From: Arthrobacter sp. UKPF54-2
Lineage (GTDB): Bacteria; Actinomycetota; Actinomycetes; Actinomycetales; Micrococcaceae
Length of the DNA: 64,000 bases
Direction of reading: 5' to 3'
Assembly (NCBI RefSeq): GCF_007858535.1
Contig: NZ_CP040174.1
Span: forward strand, 2,604,001 to 2,668,000
This document shows positions 51,008-60,257 of the stretch, piece after piece. Position numbers and translations under genes: made by a program. The notes beneath the pieces are model-generated. The model worked only from the letters and a program-made list of their open reading frames with translations, was not told the DNA's origin and made no database searches. How positions within the stretch are numbered: position 1 is the first letter of the stretch; the number at the start of each line of letters is the position of its first letter.

Positions 51008-51796
51008 ATGACGGAAGAAATCGACATCGCAGGAACTGCAAATACAGCATCAGCCGCCAAAGCAGCAGTCGTCACCGGCGCGAGCACCGGGATCGGCGAG
51101 GCTACCGTGCGTGCGCTCCGGCAGGAGGGCTGGACCGTGTTCGCCGTCGCCCGCCGCGCCGAACGGCTTGAGGCGCTCGCCGCGGAGACCGGCGCCGTCG
51201 CGGTCCCCGCCGATGTGACCGACGACGCCGACGTCGCCCGGCTGGTGGATGAGGTGACCCGCGCCGGCGGCATCGACACCCTGATCAACATCGCCGGCGG
51301 CGCCCGCGGCGCGGACAGGGTGGCCGAGGCCAAGACCGAGGACTGGGCCTGGATGTACGAGGTCAACGTTCTGGGGACCATGAAGCTCACCCGGGCGTTC
51401 CTGCCGATGTTGCGGGCCTGCGGCGAGGGCACTGTGCTGAACCTGACCTCGACGGCCGGCCTGTCCGCCTATGAGGGCGGCGGCGGCTACAACGCCGCGA
51501 AGTTCGCCCAGCACGCCCTCACTGGCGCGCTGCGCCTGGAGGAGGCCGAACACAACCTCCGCGTGATCGAGGTGGCCCCCGGCATGGTGCAGACCGAGGA
51601 GTTCTCGCTGAACCGGCTTGGCGACGCGGGCGCCGCGGAGAAGGTCTACGCCGGGGTGGAGAAACCGCTCACGGGCGCCGACGTCGCCGACGTCGTCCGC
51701 TTTGCGGTGACCGCGCCGCACCACGTCAACCTGGACCAGATCGTGATCCGCCCGGTGGCGCAGGCCTCCAACTTCAAGGTGATCCGCAAGGGCTGA
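51008..51796 (+). CDS. Short-chain dehydrogenase/reductase
   Basis: A 262-aa SDR. The NAD(P)-binding motif is AAVVTGASTGIGEATVRALR (Gly-rich TGxxxGxG), NIAGGARG replaces the common NNAG, and the active site is STAGLSAYEGGGGYNAAKFA with Ser, Tyr and Lys in YNAAK. EVAPGMVQTEEFSLN follows. The Arg in VARRAERLEALAAETG suggests NADP use. It is similar to YdfG-like serine/3-hydroxy acid dehydrogenases; the substrate is open. It begins 17 bp after the DUF488 gene and probably shares its mRNA. Confidence 0.92.
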   Translation: MTEEIDIAGTANTASAAKAAVVTGASTGIGEATVRALRQEGWTVFAVARRAERLEALAAETGAVAVPADVTDDADVARLVDEVTRAGGIDTLINIAGGARGADRVAEAKTEDWAWMYEVNVLGTMKLTRAFLPMLRACGEGTVLNLTSTAGLSAYEGGGGYNAAKFAQHALTGALRLEEAEHNLRVIEVAPGMVQTEEFSLNRLGDAGAAEKVYAGVEKPLTGADVADVVRFAVTAPHHVNLDQIVIRPVAQASNFKVIRKG

Positions 51797-51822
51797 CCGG
51801 GCGCAGCCGGGCGTTGTGCCGG

Positions 51823-51845
51823 CGCCCCGGACGTTCACCGGGGCG
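51823..51845 (+). terminator. Hairpin after the SDR gene
   Basis: CGCCCCGG (51823-51830) pairs with CCGGGGCG (51838-51845), with no T-run. Confidence 0.5.
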
Positions 51846-51939
51846 TCGCCTGGGGGCCGGGAAGGGGTGGCCGGACGTTGGCCGGGCGGGGGCACGGTGG
51901 CTGGTGCAACTGCACACCACCAGAGTGGAGATCCTTCCC

Positions 51940-53040
51940 ATGCGCACCCCCACGAAGCCCGCTGCTTCGATTGTCAGTGCCGCCGTACTCGGCGCGGCCC
52001 TGCTCCTCAGCTCCTCCCTCCCGGCCCAGGCTGCCGACCCCAACGGCGGCGGAACCGCCGCGGCCGGCGGCGACAAGCACTTCGACCTTGAGGCCCACCG
52101 GGGCGGGATCGGCCTCACCGTCGAATCCACCTTGGCCTCCTTCGCCAAGGGGATCGAGACCGGCGTCACCACCCTCGAACTGGACCTGCAGATCACCAAG
52201 GACGGCCGCGAAGTCATCACGCACGACCGCAAGATCAGCGGGCAGAAATGTCAGGACACGGCCCCGGTCACCCCGAATGACCCGCAGTTCCCGTACGTGG
52301 GCAAGTACATCAAGGACCTCACCTTCGACCAGGTCCGCCGCCTGGACTGCGGCTCCCGGACGCAGCCGCAGTTCCCCGGCCAGCAGGCCTCCCCGGGCGC
52401 CAAGATGCCCACCCTGGCCGAGGTGTTCGCACTGACGGACTCCTACCGGGCCAGCCAGGTACGGTTCAACATCGAAACCAAGGTGGAGGCCGGCGCCCCG
52501 CAGGAAACCGCCCCGCGGGAGCAGTTCGTTGACGTGGCCCTGCGCGAGATCGACAAGGCGAACATGCAGCACCGCGTCTCCATCCAGAGCTTCGACTGGG
52601 GCTCACTGCGCCTGGTGCAGCAGCGCGCACCGCAGATCCCCACGGTCGCCCTGACCAACAAGGACTTCCTGCAGGCCGGCCAGCCGGGTGCCTCGCCCTG
52701 GCTTGGCGGCATCGACGCCGACGACTTCGGCGGCGACCTCGTGGCCGCGGCCGCGTCCCTGGGGTTCAACGCCATCTCCCCGGTGCACGGCACGCCGCAG
52801 AATGGCAAGGTCACCGACCCGGACTACGTCCCTTACGTCACCGCGGACATGGTGCAGCGAGCCCATGCGGCAGGCATGCAGGTCATCCCGTGGACCGTCG
52901 ATGACAAGCCCACCATGCGTGCCCTGATCGCTACCGGCGTCGACGGCCTGATCACCGACTACCCGGACCGGCTCCGCGACGTGATGGCCGAATCCGGCAT
53001 GAAACTGCCCAAGGCCTTCGGGCTGAAGCGCGCCGGCTAG
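51940..53040 (+). CDS. glpQ: Secreted glycerophosphodiester phosphodiesterase
   Basis: A 366-aa exported GDPD TIM-barrel enzyme that hydrolyses glycerophosphodiesters to glycerol-3-phosphate and an alcohol. The Sec signal peptide (RTPTKPAASIVSAAVLGAAL through SSSLPAQAA) ends near residue 31. Catalytic signatures are DLEAHRGGIGLTVESTLASF with the His-Arg, TTLELDLQITKDGREVITHD with the metal-binding Glu and Asp, and RFNIETKVEAG. VIPWTVDDKPTMRALIATGV is the C-terminal barrel part. The start is ATG 51940. A hairpin follows before the T-box leader. Confidence 0.93.
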   Translation: MRTPTKPAASIVSAAVLGAALLLSSSLPAQAADPNGGGTAAAGGDKHFDLEAHRGGIGLTVESTLASFAKGIETGVTTLELDLQITKDGREVITHDRKISGQKCQDTAPVTPNDPQFPYVGKYIKDLTFDQVRRLDCGSRTQPQFPGQQASPGAKMPTLAEVFALTDSYRASQVRFNIETKVEAGAPQETAPREQFVDVALREIDKANMQHRVSIQSFDWGSLRLVQQRAPQIPTVALTNKDFLQAGQPGASPWLGGIDADDFGGDLVAAAASLGFNAISPVHGTPQNGKVTDPDYVPYVTADMVQRAHAAGMQVIPWTVDDKPTMRALIATGVDGLITDYPDRLRDVMAESGMKLPKAFGLKRAG

Positions 53041-53051
53041 GGTGCCGGCGT

Positions 53052-53096
53052 CGTGTTTCACTGCCCGGCTGCTGGTCCGCCGGGCAGTGGAACACG
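53052..53096 (+). terminator. 17-bp hairpin terminator of glpQ
   Basis: The arm at 53052-53068 (CGTGTTTCACTGCCCGG) pairs with 53080-53096 with one G-U pair. It lies 12 bp after the glpQ stop and just before the T-box leader. Confidence 0.75.
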
Positions 53097-53109
53097 GCGA
53101 CTTCCGGTA

Positions 53110-53350
53110 ACATCGACGTATCAGCTTTGACCCGGCCATCACCGGTGAGCTTCCGGAAGAACGCCCCGGCGCAGCAGCACATCGCGCCAGGGCCGGTAGA
53201 ACCGGACGGGTAAGCCCGTCACAGCAGTCAACGAGCGGCCGACGCCGGTGCAGCGCCTTTCTTCGGAGTGGGCGGGACCGGTGACGGTAAGTGAGGTGGT
53301 ACCGCGGTGCCGGTGTTGGTGAAACAACACAGGGGCCGTCCTCGCATCCT
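53110..53350 (+). ncRNA. T-box riboswitch (Ile), leader of ileS
   Basis: The conserved T-box sequence is AGGTGGTACCGCGG (53294-53307), which pairs with the 3' end of uncharged tRNA. An ATC specifier at 53138-53140 lies in the short first stem (CCGGCCATCACCGG), and the GTGTTG/CAACAC hairpin follows near 53318. The short stem I and lack of a T-run after the T-box suggest translational control, as in other actinobacterial ileS leaders. A TAACAT -10-like box is at 53108. The leader ends about 43 nt before the ileS start. Confidence 0.93.
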
Positions 53351-53392
53351 GAATGAATCCCGTTGTTCACCAGCTCAACCCAGGATGTCGAG

Positions 53393-56300
53393 ATGACTCA
53401 TTACCCCAAGGCCTCCGCCGCACCCTCCGGCGCCTCCGCTTCCACCGCAGTTTCCAACACCTCTGCATCCAACACCTCCGGTGTTTCTGCCTCCGTGAAG
53501 TTTCCGGAGATCGAAGAGCGCATCCTGAAGTACTGGGACCAGGACGGCACCTTCCAGGCGAGCATCGACCAGCGGGATGCCGGTAAAGACGGATCCAACG
53601 AATTCGTCTTCTACGACGGCCCGCCCTTCGCCAACGGACTGCCGCACTACGGCCACTTGCTGACCGGCTACGCCAAGGACCTCGTGGGCCGCTACCAGAC
53701 CCAGCGCGGCCGCCGTGTCGAGCGCCGCTTCGGCTGGGACACCCACGGCCTGCCCGCCGAGCTGGAAGCCATGAAGCAGCTGGGCATGACGGACAAGACC
53801 CAGATCGAGGCCATGGGCATCGACAAGTTCAACGACGCCTGCCGCGCCTCGGTCATGAAGTACGCCGACGAGTGGAAAAGCTACGTCACCCGCCAGGCGC
53901 GCTGGGTGGACTTCGAGAACGACTACAAGACGCTCAACGTCGAGTACATGGAGTCCGTCCTCTGGGCCTTCAAGCGGCTGCACGAAAAGGGCCTGACCTA
54001 CAACGGCTACCGCGTGCTGCCGTACTGCTGGAAGGACGAGACGCCGCTGTCCAACCATGAGCTGCGCATGGACGACGACGTCTACAAGAACCGCCAGGAC
54101 CAGACCGTCACCGTGACCTTCCCCATCACGGCAGGGGAGTCGGAGCTCTCCCAACAGCTCGCCGGGGTGCAGGCCCTCGCCTGGACCACCACGCCCTGGA
54201 CCCTGCCGACCAACCTGGCGCTCGCCGTCGGGCCGGCCATCAGCTACGTTGTGCTCCCGGCCGGCCCGCACGGGATCAAGGCCGCCGCTGCCGACGCCCC
54301 CGTCAGCGGCAGCTTCCTGCTCGCCGCGGACCTCCTAGGCGCCTACGCGAAGGACCTCGGCTACGGCGACGGTGCCGAGGGCGCGGCCGCCGCCGAAGCC
54401 GCCGTCACCTCCCGCCACACCGGGGCCGAGCTCGAGGGCCTGAGCTACGAACCGCTCTGGGACTACTTCCACGACGCCGAGAAGTACGGCACCGAGAACG
54501 CCTGGCGCTTCCTCGTGGCCGACTACGTCACCACCACCGACGGCACCGGCATCGTCCACCAGGCGCCCGCCTACGGTGAAGACGACCAGAAGGTCTGTGA
54601 AGAGGCCGGCATCCCCGTGGTCCTCTCGGTGGACGAGGGCGCCAAGTTCCTGCCGCTCTTCGGCCACGGCGACCTCGCCGAGATCGCCGGGCTCCAGGTC
54701 TTCGAGGCCAACAAGCCCATCACCCAGGTGCTCCGCGCCCAGGGCCGTCTGGTCCGCCAGGCCAGCTATGAGCACAGCTACCCGCACTGCTGGCGCTGCC
54801 GCAACCCGCTGATCTACCGCGCCGTGTCCTCCTGGTACGTCGAGGTCACCAAGTTCAAGGACCGGATGTCCGAGCTGAACCAGGAGATCAACTGGATCCC
54901 GGGCAACGTCAAGGACGGCCAGTTCGGCAAGTGGCTCGCCAACGCCCGCGACTGGTCCATCAGCCGCAACCGCTACTGGGGCAGCCCCATCCCGGTGTGG
55001 CAGTCCACCGACCCGGACTACCCGCGCACCGACGTCTACGGCTCGCTCGCCGAGATCGAAGCCGACTTCGGCCGGCTGCCGCTGAACAAGGCCGGCCAGG
55101 TGGATCTGCACCGGCCGTTCATCGACGAGCTGACCCGTCCCAACCCGGACGACCCCCGCACCCCGGAGGAAGACCAGTCCGTGATGCGCCGCGTCGAGGA
55201 CGTCCTGGACGTCTGGTTCGACTCCGGCTCCATGCCCTACGGCCAGGTGCACTACCCGTTCCAGAACGAGGAATGGTTCGACACCCACAATCCGGCGGAC
55301 TTCATCGTCGAGTACATCGGCCAGACCCGCGGCTGGTTCTACATGCTGCACATCCTCTCCACCGCGCTGTTTGACCGGCCGGCCTTCCGAAACGTCATCA
55401 GCCACGGCATCGTGCTGGGCTCGGACGGCCAGAAGATGTCCAAGAGCCTGCGCAACTACCCGGACGTCTCCGAGGTCCTGGACCGCGACGGCTCCGATGC
55501 GATGCGCTGGTTCCTGATGTCCAGCCCCATCCTGCGCGGCGGCAACCTCGTGGTCACCGAACAGGGAATCCGCGACGGCGTCCGCCAGGTCATCCTGCCG
55601 CTGTGGAACGTGTACAGCTTCTTCACCCTCTACACGAACGCCGCGGCTAATGGGAACGGCTACGACGCGAAGCTGCGCTACGACGGCTACGCAGACACCC
55701 TGGATACGTACCTGATGGCCAACACCGGGGACCTGGTCCGGAACATGACCGCCCAACTGGACAGCTATGACATCTCCGGGGCCTGCGACGAACTGCGCGG
55801 CTACCTGGACATGCTCACCAACTGGTACGTCCGCCGCAGCCGCCAGCGCTTCTTCGACGAGAACACCGACGCCTTCGACGCGCTCTACACCGCCCTGGAA
55901 ACGGTCTGCCGGGTCGCGGCGTCGCTGCTGCCACTGGTCTCCGAGGAGATCTGGCGGGGCCTCACCGGAGGGCGCTCCGTGCACCTGGCCGACTGGCCGG
56001 ACGCGGACCTGTTCCCGGCCAACCCGGAACTCGTCGAGGCGATGAACCGGGTGCAGCAGATCTGCTCCACCGGCTCCTCGCTGCGCAAGGCCGCCAACCT
56101 CCGCGTGCGCCTGCCGCTGCAGGAACTCACGGTCGTGGCACCCGGCGCAGGCGCGCTGGAAGGCTTCGCCGCCGTCGTCGCCGATGAACTGAACCTGCGC
56201 TCCGTCCGCCTGCTCGACGCCGAGACCGCCTCCCCGGAGGAATTCGGCATCGAACAGAAGCTCGTGGTCAACGCCCGGGCAGCCGGCCCGCGCCTGGGCA

Positions 56301-56752
56301 AAAACGTCCAGCAGGCCATCAAGGGCTCCAAGTCCGGCGACTGGAGCGTCGACGACGCCGGCGTGGTCACCGCCGGCGGCCTCGCGCTGGAGCCGCAGGA
56401 GTACACCCTGGAAACCGTCGTGGCGGAAGCCGCGGAGGGCGAGGGCTCGCGCGCCGCGGCTGTCCTGCCCGGCGGCGGCTTCGTGGTCCTCAACACCGAG
56501 GTCACCCCGGAGCTGGAAGCCGAGGGCATCGCCCGCGACATGGTCCGCGCCATCCAGCAGGCTCGCAAGGATGCCGGCTTGAACGTCAGCGACCGGATCC
56601 GGACCAACGTCACCGCCACGATGGACGTCGTCGACGCGGTGAAAGCCCACGAAAACCTGGTGGTCACCGAAACCCTCACGATGGAGCTCGGCTTGTCCTC
56701 CAACGGAGACGGCACCGAACTGCAGATCACCGTCGAAAAGATAGAGGCCTAA
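53393..56752 (+). CDS. ileS: Isoleucine--tRNA ligase, eukaryote-like type 2
   Basis: A 1119-aa class I synthetase. An Ala/Ser/Thr-rich N-terminal tail of about 35 residues precedes [20 protein letters not shown]. The HIGH motif is [18 protein letters not shown] (HYGH), followed by [17 protein letters not shown], and the KMSKS loop is [21 protein letters not shown] and WDTHGLP are marks of the eukaryote-like IleS type 2, in contrast to HIGH and WDCHGLP in E. coli. It lies under T-box control and continues 4 bp from folC, so these form one operon with ileS first. Confidence 0.97.
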   Translation: MTHYPKASAAPSGASASTAVSNTSASNTSGVSASVKFPEIEERILKYWDQDGTFQASIDQRDAGKDGSNEFVFYDGPPFANGLPHYGHLLTGYAKDLVGRYQTQRGRRVERRFGWDTHGLPAELEAMKQLGMTDKTQIEAMGIDKFNDACRASVMKYADEWKSYVTRQARWVDFENDYKTLNVEYMESVLWAFKRLHEKGLTYNGYRVLPYCWKDETPLSNHELRMDDDVYKNRQDQTVTVTFPITAGESELSQQLAGVQALAWTTTPWTLPTNLALAVGPAISYVVLPAGPHGIKAAAADAPVSGSFLLAADLLGAYAKDLGYGDGAEGAAAAEAAVTSRHTGAELEGLSYEPLWDYFHDAEKYGTENAWRFLVADYVTTTDGTGIVHQAPAYGEDDQKVCEEAGIPVVLSVDEGAKFLPLFGHGDLAEIAGLQVFEANKPITQVLRAQGRLVRQASYEHSYPHCWRCRNPLIYRAVSSWYVEVTKFKDRMSELNQEINWIPGNVKDGQFGKWLANARDWSISRNRYWGSPIPVWQSTDPDYPRTDVYGSLAEIEADFGRLPLNKAGQVDLHRPFIDELTRPNPDDPRTPEEDQSVMRRVEDVLDVWFDSGSMPYGQVHYPFQNEEWFDTHNPADFIVEYIGQTRGWFYMLHILSTALFDRPAFRNVISHGIVLGSDGQKMSKSLRNYPDVSEVLDRDGSDAMRWFLMSSPILRGGNLVVTEQGIRDGVRQVILPLWNVYSFFTLYTNAAANGNGYDAKLRYDGYADTLDTYLMANTGDLVRNMTAQLDSYDISGACDELRGYLDMLTNWYVRRSRQRFFDENTDAFDALYTALETVCRVAASLLPLVSEEIWRGLTGGRSVHLADWPDADLFPANPELVEAMNRVQQICSTGSSLRKAANLRVRLPLQELTVVAPGAGALEGFAAVVADELNLRSVRLLDAETASPEEFGIEQKLVVNARAAGPRLGKNVQQAIKGSKSGDWSVDDAGVVTAGGLALEPQEYTLETVVAEAAEGEGSRAAAVLPGGGFVVLNTEVTPELEAEGIARDMVRAIQQARKDAGLNVSDRIRTNVTATMDVVDAVKAHENLVVTETLTMELGLSSNGDGTELQITVEKIEA

Positions 56753-56755
56753 TCC

Positions 56756-58114
56756 ATGACCGACGAATTTTCCGTAGAGAGCGTCTACGCCGAGCTGCTG
56801 GGCCGGGCGCCGGAAAACAAGATGGAGCCGCGGCTGGCGCCGCTGCACCGGGCCATGGATATCCTGGGGGAGCCGAACAAGGCGTTCCCGATCATCCACG
56901 TCACCGGCACCAACGGCAAGACTTCCACGGCGCGGATGATCGAGGCCGGGCTGCGCGCCCACGGACTGAGCACGGGCCGGTACACGAGCCCGCACCTGTC
57001 TAAAGTCACCGAACGGATCAGTATCGATGGCGAACCGGTGCCGGATGAGACGTTCGTCCGGATCTGGGACGAGATCCGCCCGTACCTGGAAATCGTGGAC
57101 GGCGAGCTCGAGGCCGACGGCCAGCCGCGGCTGACCTACTTCGAGTGCCTGACCATCCTGGGCTTCGCGGTCTTCGCGGACCAGCCGGTCAACGTGGCCG
57201 TGATCGAGGTGGGCCTCGGCGGCATCACCGACGCGACCAACGTCGGCGACGGTCAGGTCGCCGTGGTCACGCCGATCTCACTGGACCACACCGAGCTGCT
57301 GGGCGAGACGACCGAGGAGATCGCCTACGAAAAAGCCGGCATCATCAAGCCCGGCGGCTTCCTGATCAGCGCGGCGCAGCCCGTGGACGCGGCCCAGGTC
57401 CTGCTGGAGAAGGCCAAGGAAGTCAACGTGCCGTTCCGCTTCGAAGGCGTGGAGTTCGGCGTCGAGTCCCGCAACGTCGCCGTCGGCGGCCAGATGGTGA
57501 CCATCCAGGGCATCGCCGGCCGCTACGAGGACCTGCTGGTCCCGCTGCACGGGGCGCACCAGGCCGAGAACGCCGCCGTCGCGATTGCCGCGCTGGAAGC
57601 TTTCTTCGGCGCCGAGAAGCCGCTCGACGCCGAGGTGCTGCAGGAAGCCTTCGCCTCCGTCAACTCCCCGGGCCGGCTGGAGGTGCTCCGCACCGCGCCG
57701 ACCATCATCGTGGACGCCGCGCACAACCCCGAAGGCATCCGCGTTTCCGCCGAGGCCATCCACGAGGCCTTCAGCTTCAGCAAACTCGTGGTGGTGGTGG
57801 GTGTCCTGAAGGAAAAGGACGCCGAGGAGATCCTCCGCCAGCTCAAGGAATCCTTGGGCGACCTCGCCTCGGAGTACTGCTTCACACAGTCCAACTCGCC
57901 CCGCGCCGTACCGGCCGAGGACCTCGCCGAGCTGGCCCTGGACCTGGGCTTCGGCGAGGACAACATCCACGTCGCCGAGAAGCTCGACGACGCCCTTGAG
58001 TGGGCGGTGGAGCGGGCCGAGTCCAACGAGGACCTGGCCGGCGGCATCCTTGTCACCGGCTCCATCACGCTCGTGGCCGAGGCGCGCATCCTGCTCGGAA
58101 AGCCCGAGGCGTAA
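56756..58114 (+). CDS. folC: Bifunctional folylpolyglutamate synthase / dihydrofolate synthase
   Basis: A 452-aa Mur-ligase-fold enzyme that adds glutamate to folates and joins glutamate to dihydropteroate. The P-loop is HVTGTNGKTSTARMIEAGLR (GTNGKTST at 51-58), and SPHLSKVTERISIDGEPV and VGLGGITDATNVGDGQVAVV follow, with ISLDHTELLGETTEEIAYEK. The C-terminal domain has FGAEKPLDAEVLQ and VDAAHNPEGIRVSAEAIHEA. The start ATG lies three bases after the ileS stop codon, so it is coupled to ileS and likely sensitive to T-box control. DUF4233 follows two bases after its stop. Confidence 0.95.
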   Translation: MTDEFSVESVYAELLGRAPENKMEPRLAPLHRAMDILGEPNKAFPIIHVTGTNGKTSTARMIEAGLRAHGLSTGRYTSPHLSKVTERISIDGEPVPDETFVRIWDEIRPYLEIVDGELEADGQPRLTYFECLTILGFAVFADQPVNVAVIEVGLGGITDATNVGDGQVAVVTPISLDHTELLGETTEEIAYEKAGIIKPGGFLISAAQPVDAAQVLLEKAKEVNVPFRFEGVEFGVESRNVAVGGQMVTIQGIAGRYEDLLVPLHGAHQAENAAVAIAALEAFFGAEKPLDAEVLQEAFASVNSPGRLEVLRTAPTIIVDAAHNPEGIRVSAEAIHEAFSFSKLVVVVGVLKEKDAEEILRQLKESLGDLASEYCFTQSNSPRAVPAEDLAELALDLGFGEDNIHVAEKLDDALEWAVERAESNEDLAGGILVTGSITLVAEARILLGKPEA

Positions 58115-58116
58115 CC

Positions 58117-58560
58117 ATGGCCAGACTTACCAAGGCCCAGCGCGAATGGCGCCCGGGCATGCCCAAGAAACGCCGCTCCACCAAGGTCATGTTCGCCTCG
58201 ACCGTGCTGCTGCTGGAGGCCTTTGTGGCGCTCTTCGGCACCCTCGCGGTCTTTGGGCTGCGCCGCGGGGAGCTGCCGCCGCTGCTGGTGTTCGGCGTCG
58301 GCATCGGCCTAAGTGTGGTGCTTGTGCTGACCTGCGCCGTGCTCTCGAAGCCCTGGGGCGTGGCCCTGGGCTGGATTCTGCAGATACTGCTGATCCTCAC
58401 CGGCATTGTGGAGCCCACCATGTACGTGGTCGGCGGCCTCTTCGCCATCACCTGGTGGTACGGCATCCGGACCGGCATCCGGATCGACCGCGAGGCTGCC
58501 CAGCGCGAACGCGAGCAGGCAGCCTGGGACGCCGCGAACCCCGACGGCCAAAGCAATTAG
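58117..58560 (+). CDS. DUF4233 membrane protein
   Basis: A 147-aa protein with four predicted transmembrane segments: VMFASTVLLLEAFVALFGTL, LLVFGVGIGLSVVLVLTCAV, WGVALGWILQILLILTGIV and TMYVVGGLFAITWWYGIRTG, after a basic N-terminus (RLTKAQREWRPGMPKKRRST). The pattern is the DUF4233 family, commonly found directly after folC in actinobacteria. Function is unknown. Its ATG lies two bases after the folC stop, so expression is coupled; the ndk gene follows 39 bp later. Confidence 0.93.
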   Translation: MARLTKAQREWRPGMPKKRRSTKVMFASTVLLLEAFVALFGTLAVFGLRRGELPPLLVFGVGIGLSVVLVLTCAVLSKPWGVALGWILQILLILTGIVEPTMYVVGGLFAITWWYGIRTGIRIDREAAQREREQAAWDAANPDGQSN

Positions 58561-58599
58561 ACTTGTCCCGAACCCCACCCCAACCACATTGGAGCAGCT

Positions 58600-59013
58600 G
58601 TGAGCATTGAGCGCACCCTCGTCCTGGTCAAGCCCGACGGCGTCGCCCGCAACCTGACCGGCAGCATCATCGCCCGGATCGAAGCCAAGGGCTACACCCT
58701 GGCCGAACTCAAGAAGGTCAACGCGACCCGCGAACTCCTCGAGCAGCACTACGAGGAGCACGTGGGCAAGCCGTTCTACGAGCCGCTGGTCGAATTCATG
58801 CTCAGCGGGCCGGTGGTGGCCGCGATCTTCGAAGGCCACCGTGTGATCGAGGGCTTCCGTTCCCTCGCCGGCACCACCGACCCGACGACGGCGGCGCCCG
58901 GCACCATCCGCGGCGACTTCGGCCGCGACTGGGGCGTCAAGGTCCAGCAGAACCTGGTCCACGGCTCCGACTCGGCCGAGTCCGCCGAGCGCGAGATCAA
59001 GATCTGGTTCTAG
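58600..59013 (+). CDS. ndk: Nucleoside diphosphate kinase
   Basis: A 137-aa enzyme that moves phosphate between nucleoside di- and triphosphates. ERTLVLVKPDGVARNLTGSI is at the N-terminus. GRDWGVKVQQNLVHGSDSAE contains His121, the phosphorylated residue, in NLVHGSDS, and FEGHRVIEGFRSLAGTTDPT is the nucleotide-binding part. The fold is complete and of normal length. The GTG start at 58600 has GGAG at 58591-58594. It is the last gene of the ileS-folC-DUF4233-ndk unit. A long inverted repeat follows. Confidence 0.97.
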   Translation: MSIERTLVLVKPDGVARNLTGSIIARIEAKGYTLAELKKVNATRELLEQHYEEHVGKPFYEPLVEFMLSGPVVAAIFEGHRVIEGFRSLAGTTDPTTAAPGTIRGDFGRDWGVKVQQNLVHGSDSAESAEREIKIWF

Positions 59014-59029
59014 GAACCAGCAGCACCCA

Positions 59030-59087
59030 GCGAGGTGACAGTTAAGGCCAATGTCCGTGCGAACATTGGCCTCAACTGTCACCTCGC
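59030..59087. repeat. 25-bp near-perfect inverted repeat after ndk
   Basis: The 25-base arm at 59030-59054 is the reverse complement of 59063-59087 with a single A/C mismatch, around the 8-nt loop CCGTGCGA. It lies in the gap between convergent ndk and VKOR genes. The stem is much longer than the other terminators here and has no T-run. It may be a bidirectional terminator or a copy of an extragenic palindrome. Confidence 0.8.
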
Positions 59088-59110
59088 GGCGGTTAACCGG
59101 GTCCATCCCC

Positions 59111-59782
59111 TCAGTATCCGGAGGTCCCGACGAAGACTTGGATGAAGGCGAAGAAGATGGTGGCGACCACGGCGACGTAGAGCAGGGCCGTGAGGATCCA
59201 GCCGGAGTCTCCCAGGATGCGGGCGGCGGCGGAGGGCATCGGGATGACGCCGTGGCTGACGTTGCGGACGGTCACCCAGACGAACAGCGGGATCATCGCG
59301 GCCCACACGATCATGCAGAACGGGCACAGAATGTGGATGGAGTAGAGCGCCTGCGACCAGAGCCACACCACAAAGGCGAAGCCCAGGGTGACACCGGCCT
59401 GCAGCCCGAGCCAGTACCAGCGGGCGAACCTGGCCCCGGCGAGGAGGCCCATGGCGGTCGTGATAATCACAGCGAACGCGACGATCCCGATGAACATGTT
59501 GGGGAAGCCGAAGAGCGAGCTCTGCCAGGTCTGCATCACCTGGCCGCACGAGATCCACGGGTTCACGTCGCACACCGTGACATGGCCGGGATCCTTCAGG
59601 ACCTCCAGCTTTTCCAGCACCAGCGTGCCGGAAGCCAGCCAGCCGACGACGCCGGTGATCAGCAGGAGCCAAGCGAAAGGCCGGTCGCGGGTCATCGGCG
59701 GCTGGGGGCGCTCCGCCTCGGCCGCGGCGGCGGCGTGCCCGCTGGCGGTCACGTCGTCCGGGGCGTGGGAGATGCTGGGCAT
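59111..59782 (-). CDS. Vitamin K epoxide reductase family protein
   Basis: A 223-aa membrane protein with four or five transmembrane helices, beginning at RPFAWLLLITGVVGWLASGT. The redox centre is ILCPFCMIVW (CPFC) in helix 4, and the loop cysteines are in VCDVNPWISCGQVMQTW. WISCG and the Ser and Phe in SSLFGFPNMFIGI are family features. VKOR homologues reoxidise DsbA-like proteins in the envelope, so this one probably drives disulfide formation in exported proteins. No DsbA fusion is present. The ATG start at 59782 follows an N-terminal Ala/Pro-rich stretch. Confidence 0.93.
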   Translation of the reverse strand: MPSISHAPDDVTASGHAAAAAEAERPQPPMTRDRPFAWLLLITGVVGWLASGTLVLEKLEVLKDPGHVTVCDVNPWISCGQVMQTWQSSLFGFPNMFIGIVAFAVIITTAMGLLAGARFARWYWLGLQAGVTLGFAFVVWLWSQALYSIHILCPFCMIVWAAMIPLFVWVTVRNVSHGVIPMPSAAARILGDSGWILTALLYVAVVATIFFAFIQVFVGTSGY

Positions 59783-60257
59783 GGGAACTCGATCCTTCGC
59801 GTCGGGTGCTCTTGGGCCGATTGTATCGCCGCAGGCTGGACGAATCGGGGTGGGCGTTGTGCCGGCACCAGTGATTCGGTGCGCGGCGCGGTACGGATGC
59901 CCCGCTTAGCCCGGCTTTGGCGGCTCTTGTGAGACAATGAACGTGGCTGGGACATGATCCACATTCGCGTCTCAGTCCGGCGACTTTGTTTTCAAGACCG
60001 CCAATGATGAGCAGGGCATACTTCGGGTCCCTCGATCCGACCTATCCCGCAATGCCATTGGAAGGCACCTGGTTGTGACGTACAGATCAACGGGTTCAGC
60101 ACAATCTCGCCGGCCTTCCAGGGCTGCCGCACCCCACTGCCGGTGCGAACCTGGGGGTACTCAATTGACTTCTGTCAATGCCTGCGGGTGTTGACAAATA
60201 TTTGCCCCCGCGGGTGCCGGATGTGGCGGTACATCAGGGGCAGGAGTGTCGCCACAT
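59783..60257 (+). promoter_or_regulatory. Long leader and promoter region before rne
   Basis: This 475-bp gap has no convincing CDS. It lies between divergent VKOR and RNase E genes. Features are ATTGAC-TTCT-GTCAAT (60165-60180), which forms a small hairpin, TTGACA at 60192, AT-rich TTGACAAATATTTG, and several C/G blocks that can pair (CCTGCGGG near 60182 with CCCGCGGG near 60208). RNase E genes often carry long self-regulated leaders, so this is a plausible one. No promoter can be named with confidence. Confidence 0.4.

Noticed and set aside
50568..51050. N-terminal extension of valS to 51050
   Set aside because: It overlaps the divergent DUF488 and SDR genes and has no synthetase similarity.
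60246..60257. GTG 60246 as the rne start
   Set aside because: The codon overlaps the AGGAG ribosome site that serves ATG 60258.
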